Below are positions 1-10,826 of a stretch of 64,000 nt of DNA, in pieces. The stretch covers positions 62,001 to 126,000 of the forward strand of contig NZ_JPEO01000004.1 in assembly GCF_000753795.1 (NCBI RefSeq), in the 5' to 3' direction. Origin of the DNA: Shewanella mangrovi (GTDB taxonomy: Bacteria; Pseudomonadota; Gammaproteobacteria; Enterobacterales; Shewanellaceae). The position numbers were made by a program, and so were the translations under genes. Under the pieces are notes generated by a model. It was not told the DNA's origin, ran no database searches, and saw only the letters and a list, made by a program, of their open reading frames with translations. Positions within the stretch are counted from its first letter, which is position 1; each line of letters starts with the position of its first letter.

Positions 1-490
1 AGCGGTCTACGGCAAGATAGAGCGAGGCGTTATCGGTTAAGGGAACGTTTTGTGCGAGTTTCACCACGAAATGTCCCGCGCCAGTACCAAAATAGTCCCA
101 GGCATATCCGGTGGTTAACTTGGTTTCTCGGTAGCTGAGCGCCGCGAGTGTCTCGGTATAGTCCAGCGTTTCACTGCTTGCTGCTCCCCAATAAGAGTAT
201 TTGGCCACGCCCACATCAAATGACCAGTTTGAAGCTATGGCTTGGCTAAATCCGGCATAGATATCTGTCGCAACATCGGTGTCAAAATGTTCCATACTGC
301 CAGCCCATCGCCCACGGTAAACGCCAGTATCTTTATTCCAGTCGAGTACGCCCTGCAAGGCAGGGTTATTCTGCGTCAAGCTGATGCCGTTGAATGGATA
401 GTCGTTATAACCGTTGAGAGCTAGAGTGGTAGCTACTGCGCTAAAAGGCTGTATGCCAAGCACGCACATGACGGCGAACAAACTTCTCAT
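1..490 (-). CDS. TorF family putative porin (3' end outside window)
   Basis: The first 163 codons are present; the gene runs off the left edge. The product starts with a typical signal peptide (MRSLFAVMCVLGIQPFSAVA) followed by NGYNDYPFNGISLTQNNPALQG, which fits the proteobacterial outer-membrane family TIGR02001 (TorF-like putative porin), whose members begin the mature chain with a 'DYxFxGIS..xxPALQG' strand. The alternating aromatic and polar segments after that (for example YRGRWAGSMEHF and YAGFSQAIASNW) fit beta strands. The ATG at 490 is preceded by GAGGAG at a good distance. The gene is divergent from the chemotaxis gene, and the shared upstream region holds a perfect 22-base palindrome. 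Substrate is unknown; the family name is not proof of pore activity. Confidence 0.8.
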   Translation of the reverse strand, partial: MRSLFAVMCVLGIQPFSAVATTLALNGYNDYPFNGISLTQNNPALQGVLDWNKDTGVYRGRWAGSMEHFDTDVATDIYAGFSQAIASNWSFDVGVAKYSYWGAASSETLDYTETLAALSYRETKLTTGYAWDYFGTGAGHFVVKLAQNVPLTDNASLYLAVDR

Positions 491-662
491 AGCAAGCTCC
501 TCTGCTGAAGATGGTGTGACGTATATTTTATGGGGGCGCGCAGTAATACGCTTTTGCTGTGCTTAACGTGCTTGGAGAAGCTGCCGTAATCGGTGCAGTT
601 ATCAAAATATAGCAACAGATCGGTAACTTTGTGGGCTCGGCCAAAATTATTGGCTAATCATT

Positions 663-684
663 TGAATAAGCAAAAACTTATTCA
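663..684. promoter_or_regulatory. Perfect inverted repeat, operator-like
   Basis: TGAATAAG and CTTATTCA face each other across six bases (CAAAAA), giving a 22-base perfect dyad. It lies in the 295-base divergent region between the porin (start 490) and the chemotaxis gene (start 786). No T-run follows, so it looks more like a dimeric regulator site than a terminator. I cannot assign it to a known regulator. Nothing else in 491-785 is clear beyond A+T-rich promoter-like sequence. Confidence 0.45.
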
Positions 685-785
685 TCATCCGTCCTTCTGA
701 AATTAAAAGATGGTGTCCTGTACTGGCGAAAAAGGTTTTTCGACTATTCTTGTTGATAGGTGTCAAAGGGTGGGTAGGTTGTAAT

Positions 786-2693
786 ATGAAGGGTGTAGGC
801 TTAAAAGCATCGCTGTTGATTTCTACTTTGTTGTTAGTGGCGATATCTGTGTCGCTGGCGAGTACGGTTTCCTATTTTGAGCAGAAAGCCAACCTCACCG
901 ATGCCATTATGCGGCAAAGCAAAGTCTATGTAGAAAACCGCGCTGAAATCGCCAGTAGTCTTGTGAATGATAAGGTGCAGGCGATCAATAAAGTGGCGGC
1001 GGAGTTTGCCAATAAAAGCCTGCATGGCAGTCCTCAGGAAATCATTGATCGCACTCAGTTCCTAGCCAATGCCGCCAATACCAGTAGCTCAGTGATTGCC
1101 TTTACCAACGGTGATGGCTATTGGAACCAGCAAAGTGATAGTTGGCCAAATCATAAATATGCTGGGGATGTAACACAGCGACCTTGGTTTCAAGAAGCTA
1201 TGAAATCCGCAACTGCCGCCGTCTCTGAACCCTATCAGGGGGGCAATGATGGCGTCTATTGGATCACTATTGTGAAAAAGGTCATGGATGGCACGGTTTC
1301 GGTGGATATCGAATTATCCTTTCTCAACAACTTGGTCGCACCTTCTGATGACATGGAGGGGGCGGTTGGTATCATGCTTAACAGCGATAGCACCATTTTA
1401 GCGTCGTCGTCGCCTGCATTGAGTTCGGGAAAAAAGGCCAGTGCGTTCAGTTGGTTCAGTGAGGTGGCTCAAAAAGCCATCAATAGCGATTATCTGGTGC
1501 AAGAATACACCTTAGATGGGCAGGACAAGTTGCTATTCTCTAAGCGCATTGCGGTCGGCAATAAAAGCTGGGTTTATGCTATTGGTTTGAATAAAAACAC
1601 CATTTTTGCTGCGTTAACATCTGCCAGAAACAAGGCGATTATCATTACCTTAGTTGCGACTGGTGTCAGTGTCCTCATTGCATTTCTGCTGATCCAAGTG
1701 CTGTATCGCCCAATTATTTTGCTGCGTAATACCATCAGCGATCTGTCCAGTGGCAATGGTGACTTGACTCAGCGTCTCGCCGTTTCATCAAACGATGACA
1801 TTGGCAAAATATCCGACGGCGTGAATCAATTCATTGCGAGTTTGCAAAAGATGATGCAAGAGGTGAAATTGGCCAGTGAAGAGCTGCAGGTCAATATTGC
1901 CGGACTTCGAGAACAGTCAGCACAAAACAGTGCCATTTTGGAGCACCATGTCACCGAAACCGAACAGATCGCGACGGCGATAGAAGAGATGGATGCGACC
2001 GCAAATTCGATGGCGCTAGATGCTTCCCATACCGCCGAAATCACTGATCGCGCCAGTCGTACCAGTGACGAATCCAAAGCCATCGTCGAAAGTTCGCAAA
2101 ATACCGTATCGGCGCTGATCAATGATGTTCGTAATGCTTCTGATGACGTGCAAGCGATGAGTGACCAAGTCAAAAGTATCAGTACTATTTTGAATGTCAT
2201 TGGCGAAGTAGCCGAACAAACCAACTTGCTGGCGTTGAATGCCGCCATTGAAGCTGCACGCGCTGGTGAACAAGGCCGAGGCTTTGCGGTTGTTGCCGAT
2301 GAAGTACGTTTACTCGCAAGTCGCACCACGGCCAGCACTCAGGAAATTGCGCAAGCGATTGAGATACTGCTGAGTCGTTGTGGCAAAGTGGAACGCTCGA
2401 TGGCGGATACCAAACAGCGCTGTGAAGAAACAGCGGCGGGTTCGCAAAACGTGGTGAGCAGTCTCGATGTATTGACTTCATTTGTGGGTGAGATTAATGC
2501 GCTAAGTGGACAGATTGCCACTGCTGCCGAGGAACAAAGCTGTGTGACCAAAGATGTGAGTAAGAATATGACGGCGATTAGCGACATCGTCGTTTCGTTG
2601 AATCAACATGGTGAAAAGGCGCTTCATGGTGCTGAAGACATCAATCAAATTAATAGCAAGCTGATCTCGATTGTGAATCGGTTTAGGATTTAA
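786..2693 (+). CDS. Methyl-accepting chemotaxis protein with dCACHE-type sensor
   Basis: A 635-residue transmembrane chemoreceptor. TM1 lies at about residues 7-30, a periplasmic double-CACHE-like ligand domain at about 40-275 ([16 protein letters not shown] and YWITIVKKV are typical), TM2 at about 283-305, a HAMP linker to about 358, then the cytoplasmic signalling helices. The hairpin tip that binds CheA/CheW is at about 472-510 ([19 protein letters not shown], then [12 protein letters not shown]). There is no C-terminal CheR/CheB pentapeptide; the protein ends NRFRI. I chose the ATG at 786, after GGTAGG. A TTG 36 bases upstream would add a hydrophilic stretch with no better ribosome site. 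The ligand cannot be told from sequence. The gene stands alone and ends at a strong terminator. Confidence 0.9.
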   Translation: MKGVGLKASLLISTLLLVAISVSLASTVSYFEQKANLTDAIMRQSKVYVENRAEIASSLVNDKVQAINKVAAEFANKSLHGSPQEIIDRTQFLANAANTSSSVIAFTNGDGYWNQQSDSWPNHKYAGDVTQRPWFQEAMKSATAAVSEPYQGGNDGVYWITIVKKVMDGTVSVDIELSFLNNLVAPSDDMEGAVGIMLNSDSTILASSSPALSSGKKASAFSWFSEVAQKAINSDYLVQEYTLDGQDKLLFSKRIAVGNKSWVYAIGLNKNTIFAALTSARNKAIIITLVATGVSVLIAFLLIQVLYRPIILLRNTISDLSSGNGDLTQRLAVSSNDDIGKISDGVNQFIASLQKMMQEVKLASEELQVNIAGLREQSAQNSAILEHHVTETEQIATAIEEMDATANSMALDASHTAEITDRASRTSDESKAIVESSQNTVSALINDVRNASDDVQAMSDQVKSISTILNVIGEVAEQTNLLALNAAIEAARAGEQGRGFAVVADEVRLLASRTTASTQEIAQAIEILLSRCGKVERSMADTKQRCEETAAGSQNVVSSLDVLTSFVGEINALSGQIATAAEEQSCVTKDVSKNMTAISDIVVSLNQHGEKALHGAEDINQINSKLISIVNRFRI

Positions 2694-2747
2694 GGAAGCA
2701 TCAACGATAGACGGTTTATTGAGTTTGTATCGTGTGCGTAATCAACA

Positions 2748-2777
2748 AAAAAGCCACTTCCTTAGAAGTGGCTTTTT
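2748..2777. terminator. Bidirectional terminator between the chemoreceptor gene and fis
   Basis: A 13-base-pair stem, AAAAAGCCACTTC with GAAGTGGCTTTTT, closes a four-base loop. It has T-runs in both orientations and sits between two convergent genes. Confidence 0.9.
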
Positions 2778-2801
2778 CTTCAATATCACAAGAACTAAAA
2801 A

Positions 2802-4093
<1,292 letters not shown>

Positions 4094-4127
4094 GTCGCGA
4101 TTTCACCTCGCTCTTCAAAGGGGCGCT

Positions 4128-4156
4128 ATAGTACGACTTTTTATCGGCCATGAAAA
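4128..4156 (-). promoter_or_regulatory. Probable dusB-fis promoter with G+C-rich discriminator
   Basis: On the minus strand TTTTCA (4156-4151) and TACTAT (4133-4128) are separated by 17 bases. They are followed directly by GCGCCCC (4126-4120) just downstream of the -10. A G+C-rich discriminator is the known hallmark of stringently controlled promoters such as the dusB-fis promoter of E. coli. The assignment is by pattern only. Confidence 0.5.
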
Positions 4157-4239
4157 GGTTAAAAAATCACCTGAGAGTAAACTTTTTTGCTTGACTTTTA
4201 AAAGCGACGAACTCAATAGTGGCGCGCCTTGGCGGCCTA

Positions 4240-5127
4240 TTACTGCGTTTTGCGGGTCCCTGTCAAGCGACTCCAGTCTTCTTTGTGAGCAGCTGCATCC
4301 ATCTCAAACCACTGGCTGTAAATAGAACGTAATTCTTCTGCTTGTTCATTTAACAAACCTGATAACGCCAGTACACCATTTGGTTTCACTAACGTAGCAA
4401 TTAACGGTGCCAGTTCGCGTAGCGGGCCTGCCAGAATGTTGGCTACCAGTACATCAGCTTGAATGCCTTCTGGCTGATCTTCCGGTAAATAGAGGGATAA
4501 CTTGTCTTCTACACCGTTACGACGGGCATTTTCCTTAGAGGCATCGATGGCCTGATAGTCGATATCGATACCGACAGCGTGTGGCGCGCCAAGTTTCAGG
4601 GCGGCAACGGCCAAAATGCCTGAACCACAGCCAAAGTCGATCACTTGCTTGTCAGCCAGATCTAAACTGTCGAGCCATTCCATACATAAGGCGGTGGTTG
4701 GGTGAGTGCCAGTACCAAACGCCAATCCTGGATCGAGCAAGACGTTGACCGCATCAGGCTCTGGCGCTTCACGCCAGCTTGGGCAAACCCACAGGCGGTT
4801 ACCGAATTTGATTGGGTGGAAGCTGTCCATCCATTCACGTACCCAATCTTTATCTTCTACCTGCTCAACTTTGTACTCTGTGTTGCTCGGCATATAAGGC
4901 AGGGCCTTGAGCTGCTCGATCACTGGCGCGAGATCTTCGCTAGCATCAAACAGCGCGACGACAATGGTGCTATCCCACAGAGGTGTTTCACCCAGCTTGG
5001 GTTCAAAAATCGGGGTATCCAGCCCGTCTTCAAAGGTAATGGAGACACTGCCCAGTTCCATTAATAGGTCGCTTAAGGGCTCAGCGTGTTCTTTATTGCT
5101 GTTCAGACGCAGTTGGATCCAAGGCAT
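4240..5127 (-). CDS. prmA: Ribosomal protein L11 methyltransferase
   Basis: PrmA trimethylates several amino groups of ribosomal protein L11 with S-adenosylmethionine. The 295 residues contain the N-terminal L11-recognition domain (MPWIQLRLN at the start), then the class I methyltransferase core. The core shows [18 protein letters not shown], the SAM motif [20 protein letters not shown], and [15 protein letters not shown], the family's NxL(A)GPL catalytic-loop region. I start at the second of two close ATGs (5127) because AGAG then lies seven bases upstream and the family begins MPWIQ. The ATG at 5133 would leave almost no spacing. It is followed by dusB-fis 146 bases later, with its own promoter-like sequence between. 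Confidence 0.96.
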   Translation of the reverse strand: MPWIQLRLNSNKEHAEPLSDLLMELGSVSITFEDGLDTPIFEPKLGETPLWDSTIVVALFDASEDLAPVIEQLKALPYMPSNTEYKVEQVEDKDWVREWMDSFHPIKFGNRLWVCPSWREAPEPDAVNVLLDPGLAFGTGTHPTTALCMEWLDSLDLADKQVIDFGCGSGILAVAALKLGAPHAVGIDIDYQAIDASKENARRNGVEDKLSLYLPEDQPEGIQADVLVANILAGPLRELAPLIATLVKPNGVLALSGLLNEQAEELRSIYSQWFEMDAAAHKEDWSRLTGTRKTQ

Positions 5128-5164
5128 GGGCATTCTCTTTTTCGGTCGGGCGGCTCAGCTAGCC

Positions 5165-5193
5165 ATAATCAAAGTGGCGCTATTTTAGTGCAA
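5165..5193 (-). promoter_or_regulatory. Probable prmA promoter
   Basis: On the minus strand TTGCAC (5193-5188) and GATTAT (5170-5165) are spaced by 17 bases. The -10 ends about 38 bases before the chosen prmA start. This is a good sigma-70 match by eye, with no other support. Confidence 0.45.
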
Positions 5194-5500
5194 GGCGGCC
5201 ATTTATCGCCAGTTGAACTGCAATTGACGATGTAACCATCTTTCCATTTTCAGAACAGTAATGGCTATTTTTGTGAAACTTCCTTACTTTTCTGTTTGAT
5301 TTGTACATATAACCTGCTGAATTAAAGTGGTTAATTGGTATGACCTACATGGTTATTTTTAAGAATAATGTGATCTTTAAATATCTAGGCAGGCTTTTTT
5401 ATTGAACAGGATCACAAAGGTAAATTTAGCCGTTTGGAATTTAACCGCTTTTGGATATGTTGAAATGCTCGCTAAATTAACTTAAGTAAGTTTTGTAATC
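5194..5500. other. Intergenic region between prmA and the fumarate reductase operon
   Basis: A non-coding stretch between divergent operons, clearly A+T-rich. It holds TGTGATC at 5370-5376 and GATCACA at 5410-5416, an inverted pair too widely spaced for one Crp or Fnr site. I find no good TGTGA-N6-TCACA or TTGAT-N4-ATCAA dyad. The fumarate reductase promoter must lie here, but I cannot place it. Confidence 0.4.
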
Positions 5501-6226
5501 ATGTTAACTAAATATCAGATTGGTGGGCGTTGGTTAGGCTACCCCCAAAGCTATCAGTGGTCGGCAATGGCTGATCGGTTGCAAAGTGCCTCTGGTGTAT
5601 TGCTTGGGTTATTTTTGCTATTACATCTGCATTTTGAATCGTCAATTTTATTCGGAAAAGCAGCCTTCTACCGAGTGGCGCAGATACTGGAAGGGGGGAT
5701 TTTTACCCATTCTGGTCACGGGATTGCGCTCATCACTCAGCTGTTCTCGCTATTTATGCTGGTCGTGCTTATGGTGCATGCCGCTACTGCATTACGTCGT
5801 TTCCCTGTGCAACTGGGGCAATGGCGCGCACTGCGTAATCATCTCCACCTTATCAATCATCAGGACAGTAAGCTGTGGTTTTGGCAGATGCTGACTGGCT
5901 TTATGCTGTTCTTTTTGGCATCTATGCATCTGGTCACCATGATCACTGCACCTGAAATCGGTCCGCATTTATCCGCTGCACGTGTTTATCACGATCACGC
6001 CTGGTTGCTCTATGCCATTCTGCTGCCAGCCGTGGTGATCCACGCGATGATCGGCTTATACCGTGTTGCGGTGAAGTGGGGTATCACGACGCAACGTGCT
6101 GGTCTGCGTAAAATTGCCAAGATACTAATTGTCTATCTGTTATGCCTCGGCGTTGCCAGTTTGGTCACCTATTTGTTTATCGGCAGTGACCTGAGTGTAC
6201 CGGTACAGCCCTATATGCCTCATTGA
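5501..6226 (+). CDS. Fumarate reductase cytochrome b subunit, copy 1
   Basis: A five-helix membrane protein of 241 residues, of the diheme FrdC type used by Wolinella-like menaquinol:fumarate reductases. It carries heme b and the quinol site and anchors FrdAB to the inner membrane. Candidate heme ligands and helices are visible in LLLHLHFESSILFG (helix 1), FTHSGHGIALI, MLVVLMVHAATALRR, LASMHLVTMI and VVIHAMIGLYRVAVKWG, which correspond one by one to segments of the second copy downstream. The start is the ATG at 5501; the ribosome site is poor. It leads the operon, 205 bases ahead of copy 2. Whether it pairs with FrdAB directly or modulates the complex is unknown. Confidence 0.85.
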   Translation: MLTKYQIGGRWLGYPQSYQWSAMADRLQSASGVLLGLFLLLHLHFESSILFGKAAFYRVAQILEGGIFTHSGHGIALITQLFSLFMLVVLMVHAATALRRFPVQLGQWRALRNHLHLINHQDSKLWFWQMLTGFMLFFLASMHLVTMITAPEIGPHLSAARVYHDHAWLLYAILLPAVVIHAMIGLYRVAVKWGITTQRAGLRKIAKILIVYLLCLGVASLVTYLFIGSDLSVPVQPYMPH

Positions 6227-6431
6227 TATAAATTCGACACTGCTGCGTTGTGCTCTTTTGAGCCTAACGCGGCGGCTTTTGATGCACTGTTGATAATTTA
6301 GCGTCTGATTGATTATTCACCTCCTTGTTGATCTATCTCAGGTTTTTTGTTGGATTTGTGAGCGATATTACCTTTCGTGAATAAGACTTAGTGAGATGGC
6401 TCAATAGAGTCGACGGCGCGAGGCGAAAGCA

Positions 6432-7103
6432 ATGGCAATCAAATCAAGTATTAGAAAATTAAGTGCGTGGTTGGATTTAAGTCAGAGTTTGTCAGGAGTC
6501 ATTCTGGCGGTGTTCTTATGGACACACTTAGTGTTGGTATCGTCAATCTTGTTAGGCGGTGATGCCATGAATTGGGTAGCGCGCAATATGGAGTTGAGTT
6601 TTCTCTCCAGCGATGGTCATGGTTACCCTTGGGTGGTCACCTGTATTGCCATCAGTATTGCCGCCATTGCACTGGTGCATGTGATTGTCGCGTTGCAAAA
6701 GTTGCCCATGAGTTTGCGGCAACAAAGAGCGCTACAACAACAGATACAAGTGATCAATCACGGTGATACACGTCTGTGGCGTTGGCAGGCCATTACCGGG
6801 GTTGTGATTCTGTTGCTGTTACCGGTGCATCTGTGGCTTATCGGTTCATCGCCGGAAACCATCGGTCCGCTAGGGAGTGCAGCACGTATTTGGAACCAAG
6901 GTGTGTGGATGGTGTATCTGCCACTGCTATTGATGGTGGAACTACATGCTGCCATTGGGATCTATCGGGTTGCATTAAAGTGGGGAGCGGCGCGGAATCT
7001 CAATACCCGCAGCCGTTTACGTAAGATTAAAACAATTATGAGTGTCGTTTTTGTTGCCCTTGGGGTTGCGTCATTACTGGCATTTTTACCCCATGCTGGT
7101 TGA
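6432..7103 (+). CDS. frdC: Fumarate reductase cytochrome b subunit, copy 2
   Basis: A second five-helix cytochrome b of 223 residues, clearly paralogous to the gene just upstream. Shared features include HLVLVSSILLGG, LSSDGHGYPWV, IALVHVIVALQKLP, INHGDTRLWRWQ, LLPVHLWLIGSSPETIGP and VELHAAIGIYRVALKWG, with histidines in the heme-ligand positions. It sits 80 bases before frdA, so this copy is the more likely FrdC partner. The 205 bases before it include a weak TGTGA-N6-TTACC at 6357-6372, a possible degenerate Crp-type site, so independent expression is possible. No other feature is seen in that gap. Confidence 0.85.
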   Translation: MAIKSSIRKLSAWLDLSQSLSGVILAVFLWTHLVLVSSILLGGDAMNWVARNMELSFLSSDGHGYPWVVTCIAISIAAIALVHVIVALQKLPMSLRQQRALQQQIQVINHGDTRLWRWQAITGVVILLLLPVHLWLIGSSPETIGPLGSAARIWNQGVWMVYLPLLLMVELHAAIGIYRVALKWGAARNLNTRSRLRKIKTIMSVVFVALGVASLLAFLPHAG

Positions 7104-7183
7104 AGTCAAAAATAATTAAAAACAAAACCTTATAAAAAATAAGTGAAATAGAAAATGACAGCAGTAGCCGTTAAGGAGCAGGC

Positions 7184-9211
7184 GTGAAACTGATTTATAC
7201 CGATGCATTAGTCGTGGGGGCAGGGCTCGCCGGATTAAGGGTAGCCATTGCTGCCAAAGAGCGTGGCCTAGATACGCTGGTGTTATCGCTGATCCCCGCC
7301 AAACGATCTCACTCTGCCGCTGCGCAAGGGGGAATGCAGGCAAGCCTTGGTAATACTACGAAAGGTGATGGCGATAACGAAGATGTGCACTTTCAAGACA
7401 CCGTAAAAGGTTCAGACTGGGGCTGTGACCAAACGGTGGCGCGAATGTTTGCTCACTGCGCACCGAAAGCGGTACGGCAGATGGCAAATTGGGGAGTTCC
7501 GTGGACACGGGTGACCGCTGGGCCGCGGCAAGTGGTGGTTAACGCCGAGCGTATCACCATTGAAGAAGCTAAAGCAGCGCATGGCCTGATTAACGCCCGT
7601 GATTTTGGGGGTACTAAGAAATGGCGTACCTGTTATACCGCTGATGGTACTGGGCATTCGCTGTTGTACGCCGTAGATAACAAAGCGATTTCGTTAGATA
7701 TTCCGGTGCACGAGCGCATTGAAGCGCTGAAAATCATCCACGATGGCAAGCGCTGTCATGGGGTGATTGCTCGCTGTTTGATTACCGGTGAACTGCGCGC
7801 CTACATTGCGAAATCTACCACGATTGCGACTGGTGGTTATGGTCGTATCTATGAAGTCTCCACCAACGCCATTATCTGCGAAGGCGTTGGCCAAGCGTTG
7901 GCGTTAGAAACCGGCGTCGCGACGCTGGGCAATATGGAAGCTGTGCAGTTTCACCCAACGGCGATTGTACCGGTGGGCATTTTGACCACTGAAGGTTGCC
8001 GTGGTGACGGCGGCTTGCTGCGTGATCGTAATGGCCACCGCTTTATGCCGGATTATGAACCTGAGAAGAAAGAGCTGGCGTCGCGCGATGTAGTATCACG
8101 ACGCATGACCGAGCATATGCGTAAAGGTCTTGGGGTAGATAGTCCGTACGGCCCACACTTGTGGTTGGATATTACTTTGCTGGGGCGCAAACATATTGAA
8201 ACCAACCTGCGTGAAGTGAAAGAGATCTGTGAAAACTTTCTCGGCATAGATCCCGCCGACGAATGGATTCCCGTGCGGCCGACACAACACTATTCCATGG
8301 GCGGTATTCGCACCAAACCGACGGGTGAAAGCCCGCAGCTTACCGGCTTGTTCAGTGTTGGCGAAGCTGCGTGTTGGGATATGCATGGCTTTAACCGCCT
8401 AGGTGGTAACTCGCTGGCCGAAACAGTGGTTGGCGGCATGATTATCGGCAGTTATGTGGCGGATTTCTGTGAGCAACAAGATTTGGTCGTGGATACCGCC
8501 TTGGTGAACCAGTTTGCCAGTGAGCTACAAGGTGAAATCGATACGCTCTGCAGTGGCGGCGCTGGGGAGAATGCCTTTGAATTGAAGTCGCTGATGCAGC
8601 GCATCATGATGGATCATGTCGGTATTTTCCGTAATGGCCCTGAGCTGGAAGTTGCGGTCACCGAACTGAAAGAGCTCCTGCAGCGCTCGCAAAATATCAA
8701 ACTGAAATGCACCAAACGCCACGCTAATCCTGAGTTGGTGGAGGCGCTGCGCGTCAGACGCATGATCAAAGTGGCGCTGACGGTTGCTTGTGGTGCACTC
8801 GCCCGTACTGAGAGCCGTGGTGCTCACGCCCGTGAAGATTATCCGCAACGTAATGATAAAGACTGGTTGTGTCGTACTCTGGCAAGTTGGCCAGATGCTG
8901 ACGCGCTGACACCGACACTTAGCTATGAGCAGCTCGATGTGATGCAGATGGAGCTACCGCCGGGTTATCGTGGCTATGGTGCCGATAATGCCATTGCTCA
9001 TCCTGATACGGCGAAGCGGCAAGATGAAATTGCCACCATTGTTGCCGGGCTTGGCAGCAATGCCAGCCGTGAGCAAGTGCAGCAAGCCATTATGCCGTTT
9101 GAACTGCCACAGCCGTTGCGCGCGGGCAATCAGCGTCTACACGACTCTTTTGCCAAAAGCGCTAGCGCAGCTAACGATGCAACTTTTTCTAAAGGCGGAA
9201 AAAATTCATGA
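7184..9211 (+). CDS. frdA: Fumarate reductase flavoprotein subunit
   Basis: The catalytic subunit (675 residues) of quinol:fumarate reductase, which reduces fumarate to succinate on the cytoplasmic face. The FAD fold starts at [12 protein letters not shown] (residues 10-21). His43 in [10 protein letters not shown] is the position of the covalent 8-alpha-histidyl FAD link. Active-site segments are [27 protein letters not shown] with Arg301 (matching the essential arginine of the Wolinella enzyme), [11 protein letters not shown] and [16 protein letters not shown]. The start is GTG at 7184 after AAGGAG. It overlaps frdB by four bases (ATGA). It is the respiratory membrane-bound type, not the soluble periplasmic flavocytochrome c of Shewanella. 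Confidence 0.95.
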   Translation: MKLIYTDALVVGAGLAGLRVAIAAKERGLDTLVLSLIPAKRSHSAAAQGGMQASLGNTTKGDGDNEDVHFQDTVKGSDWGCDQTVARMFAHCAPKAVRQMANWGVPWTRVTAGPRQVVVNAERITIEEAKAAHGLINARDFGGTKKWRTCYTADGTGHSLLYAVDNKAISLDIPVHERIEALKIIHDGKRCHGVIARCLITGELRAYIAKSTTIATGGYGRIYEVSTNAIICEGVGQALALETGVATLGNMEAVQFHPTAIVPVGILTTEGCRGDGGLLRDRNGHRFMPDYEPEKKELASRDVVSRRMTEHMRKGLGVDSPYGPHLWLDITLLGRKHIETNLREVKEICENFLGIDPADEWIPVRPTQHYSMGGIRTKPTGESPQLTGLFSVGEAACWDMHGFNRLGGNSLAETVVGGMIIGSYVADFCEQQDLVVDTALVNQFASELQGEIDTLCSGGAGENAFELKSLMQRIMMDHVGIFRNGPELEVAVTELKELLQRSQNIKLKCTKRHANPELVEALRVRRMIKVALTVACGALARTESRGAHAREDYPQRNDKDWLCRTLASWPDADALTPTLSYEQLDVMQMELPPGYRGYGADNAIAHPDTAKRQDEIATIVAGLGSNASREQVQQAIMPFELPQPLRAGNQRLHDSFAKSASAANDATFSKGGKNS

Positions 9212-9954
9212 GCCAAAGCCGTATCCTGACATTTAATATTTTTCGTTATGATCCGCAGCAGCCCGGTGACAAGCCGGCAATGGTGCAATATCAGTTGGAA
9301 GAAACGCCGGGCATGACAGTGTTTATCGCACTTAACCGACTGCGTGCCGAACAAGATCCATCGCTGCAGTTTGACTTTGTTTGCCGTGCGGGTATCTGCG
9401 GTAGCTGCGCTATGGTGATTAATGGGTTTCCAACCTTGGCCTGTCGTACGCTGACCGCGAAATATGCCGACGGCAATATCACCTTGATGCCGTTACCTGG
9501 CTTTGAATTGATTGGTGATCTCTCGGTCAACACCGGCAAGTTTATGCGAGAACTGGCCGAGCGCTTGAAGCTTTGGTTGCACCCGGATGAGACTCAGCAC
9601 GATATTCATCTCATTGAGAAACCGATGGACCCTGAAGAAGCGGCCAAACTCTACGAGCTGGAACGCTGTGTCGAGTGTGGGGTTTGTGTATCAGCGTGTG
9701 CTACGGCGCAGATGCGTGACACCTTTGTCGGTGCCGTTGGTATGATGAAAATCGCCCGCTTTGAGCTGGATAGTCGCGATGCTCGCAGCGCCGAAGATTT
9801 CTATCACGTGATTGGCACGCAAGATGGCGTGTTTGGCTGTATGACCTTGCTGGGCTGCCAAGACAACTGCCCGAAAGACTTGCCGCATATGCAGCAGATT
9901 GCCTATTTACGGCGCAAAATGGCGGGTACTTTGATCACTATCTCCAAAGCATAA
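9208..9954 (+). CDS. frdB: Fumarate reductase iron-sulfur subunit
   Basis: The electron-transfer subunit of 248 residues linking the cytochrome b hemes to the FAD of FrdA. A plant-type [2Fe-2S] site uses Cys59, Cys64, Cys67 and Cys79 (CRAGICGSC, then C12 later). [11 protein letters not shown] (154, 157, 160, 164) and [13 protein letters not shown] (211, 217, 221) supply the [4Fe-4S] and [3Fe-4S] clusters, with the usual swap of the last cysteines between them. It is translationally coupled to frdA through an ATGA overlap and ends the operon before a strong terminator. Confidence 0.95.
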   Translation: MSQSRILTFNIFRYDPQQPGDKPAMVQYQLEETPGMTVFIALNRLRAEQDPSLQFDFVCRAGICGSCAMVINGFPTLACRTLTAKYADGNITLMPLPGFELIGDLSVNTGKFMRELAERLKLWLHPDETQHDIHLIEKPMDPEEAAKLYELERCVECGVCVSACATAQMRDTFVGAVGMMKIARFELDSRDARSAEDFYHVIGTQDGVFGCMTLLGCQDNCPKDLPHMQQIAYLRRKMAGTLITISKA

Positions 9955-9978
9955 GCACAACTGAGATTACTCGATAAC

Positions 9979-10014
9979 AAGCGGTCACCACCGAAAGGGG
10001 CGACCGCTTTTTTT
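9979..10014 (+). terminator. Rho-independent terminator of the frd operon
   Basis: The arms AAGCGGTC (9979-9986) and GACCGCTT (10002-10009) are followed by a run of T. It lies 25 bases after the frdB stop. Confidence 0.85.
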
Positions 10015-10166
10015 TCGGCATCCCGTTTAATGGCGACAGGCTTTTGCGCTGCTAGTCAGCCGCAGTCAGCTTGGCTATGTTAGGCTGCACAACTACTAGT
10101 TAACCAAATTCACGCAGCAGTCGGTGTGCAGATTTCTTCTGTGCATGGCCAGTATGAGGAGGTCGT

Positions 10167-10826
10167 ATGAAACGGATATTTGTGGTGGGTGGCGCCGGAA
10201 AAATTGCACGATATTTAGCGCCACGGTTAGCCAAACAGGGCGATCAAGCCCTCAGTCTCTATCGTCATTTTGATCAGGAACCTGCGCTAAAAGCGCTGTC
10301 AGCAATTCCGGTATATGGCGATTTGCAAAAGCTCAGTCCTGAGTCATTGGCGCTGTTGATGGACGGTTGTGATGCGGTGGTGTTTACTGCTGGCGCCGGT
10401 GGTAAAGGTGGCACTGCCACTACGACAGCGGTTGATGGCGTCGGTCTAGAAAAATCGGTTGAAGCCGCCAAGCTCGCTGGCATTAAGCGTTTTATCTTGG
10501 TCTCCGCCTTTCCGGAAGCGGGGCGTGGGCGCCATATCTCCGATACGTTTGAGCATTATATGCAGGTCAAAAAGGCGGCCGATGTTTATCTTGCCGCGAC
10601 GGATTTAGACTGGGTGATTGTGCGGCCCGGCACCTTAACCGATGATGCCGCGACAGCGCGGATTAACACAGGGCTTGCCATTCGCTATGGTCATGTGTCG
10701 CGTGACAATGTGGCAGCTACACTGGCCTATATTGTGGCGCACGATAGTATCAACCGAGTGATTATCGAGCTTACCGATGGTGATACACCCATTGAACAGG
10801 TACTAACACCGCTTGCGCGTTACTGA
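10167..10826 (+). CDS. NAD(P)-binding Rossmann-fold protein, atypical SDR (YwnB/NmrA-like)
   Basis: A 219-residue single-domain protein with a nucleotide-binding start VVGGAGKIARYLAPRL (GxxGxxA/G type) and DAVVFTAGAGG, ILVSAFPEAG and WVIVRPGTLTDD. These are the standard stations of atypical short-chain dehydrogenases that bind NAD(P)H. The YxxxK pair is not clearly placed (YMQVKKAADVYL carries Y...K), so it may be an oxidoreductase or a redox-sensing binder. The start has a strong AGGAGG. It is convergent with the next gene, and the two stop regions overlap by seven bases. The substrate is unknown. Confidence 0.75.
   Translation: MKRIFVVGGAGKIARYLAPRLAKQGDQALSLYRHFDQEPALKALSAIPVYGDLQKLSPESLALLMDGCDAVVFTAGAGGKGGTATTTAVDGVGLEKSVEAAKLAGIKRFILVSAFPEAGRGRHISDTFEHYMQVKKAADVYLAATDLDWVIVRPGTLTDDAATARINTGLAIRYGHVSRDNVAATLAYIVAHDSINRVIIELTDGDTPIEQVLTPLARY

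Noticed and set aside
750..785. TTG start for the chemoreceptor
   Set aside because: The added residues are not part of the usual N-terminus, and the ATG at 786 lies right before the first membrane helix.
1826..2338. Long open frame on the minus strand inside the chemoreceptor gene
   Set aside because: It lies wholly inside a well-supported gene, has no homology I recognise and follows from the regular codon pattern of helical sequence. The same holds for minus-strand frames at 28385-28843, 27798-28163 and 22389-22889.
5194..5500. Crp or Fnr site before the fumarate reductase operon
   Set aside because: TGTGATC and GATCACA are 33 bases apart and no proper dyad is present; only isolated half-sites.
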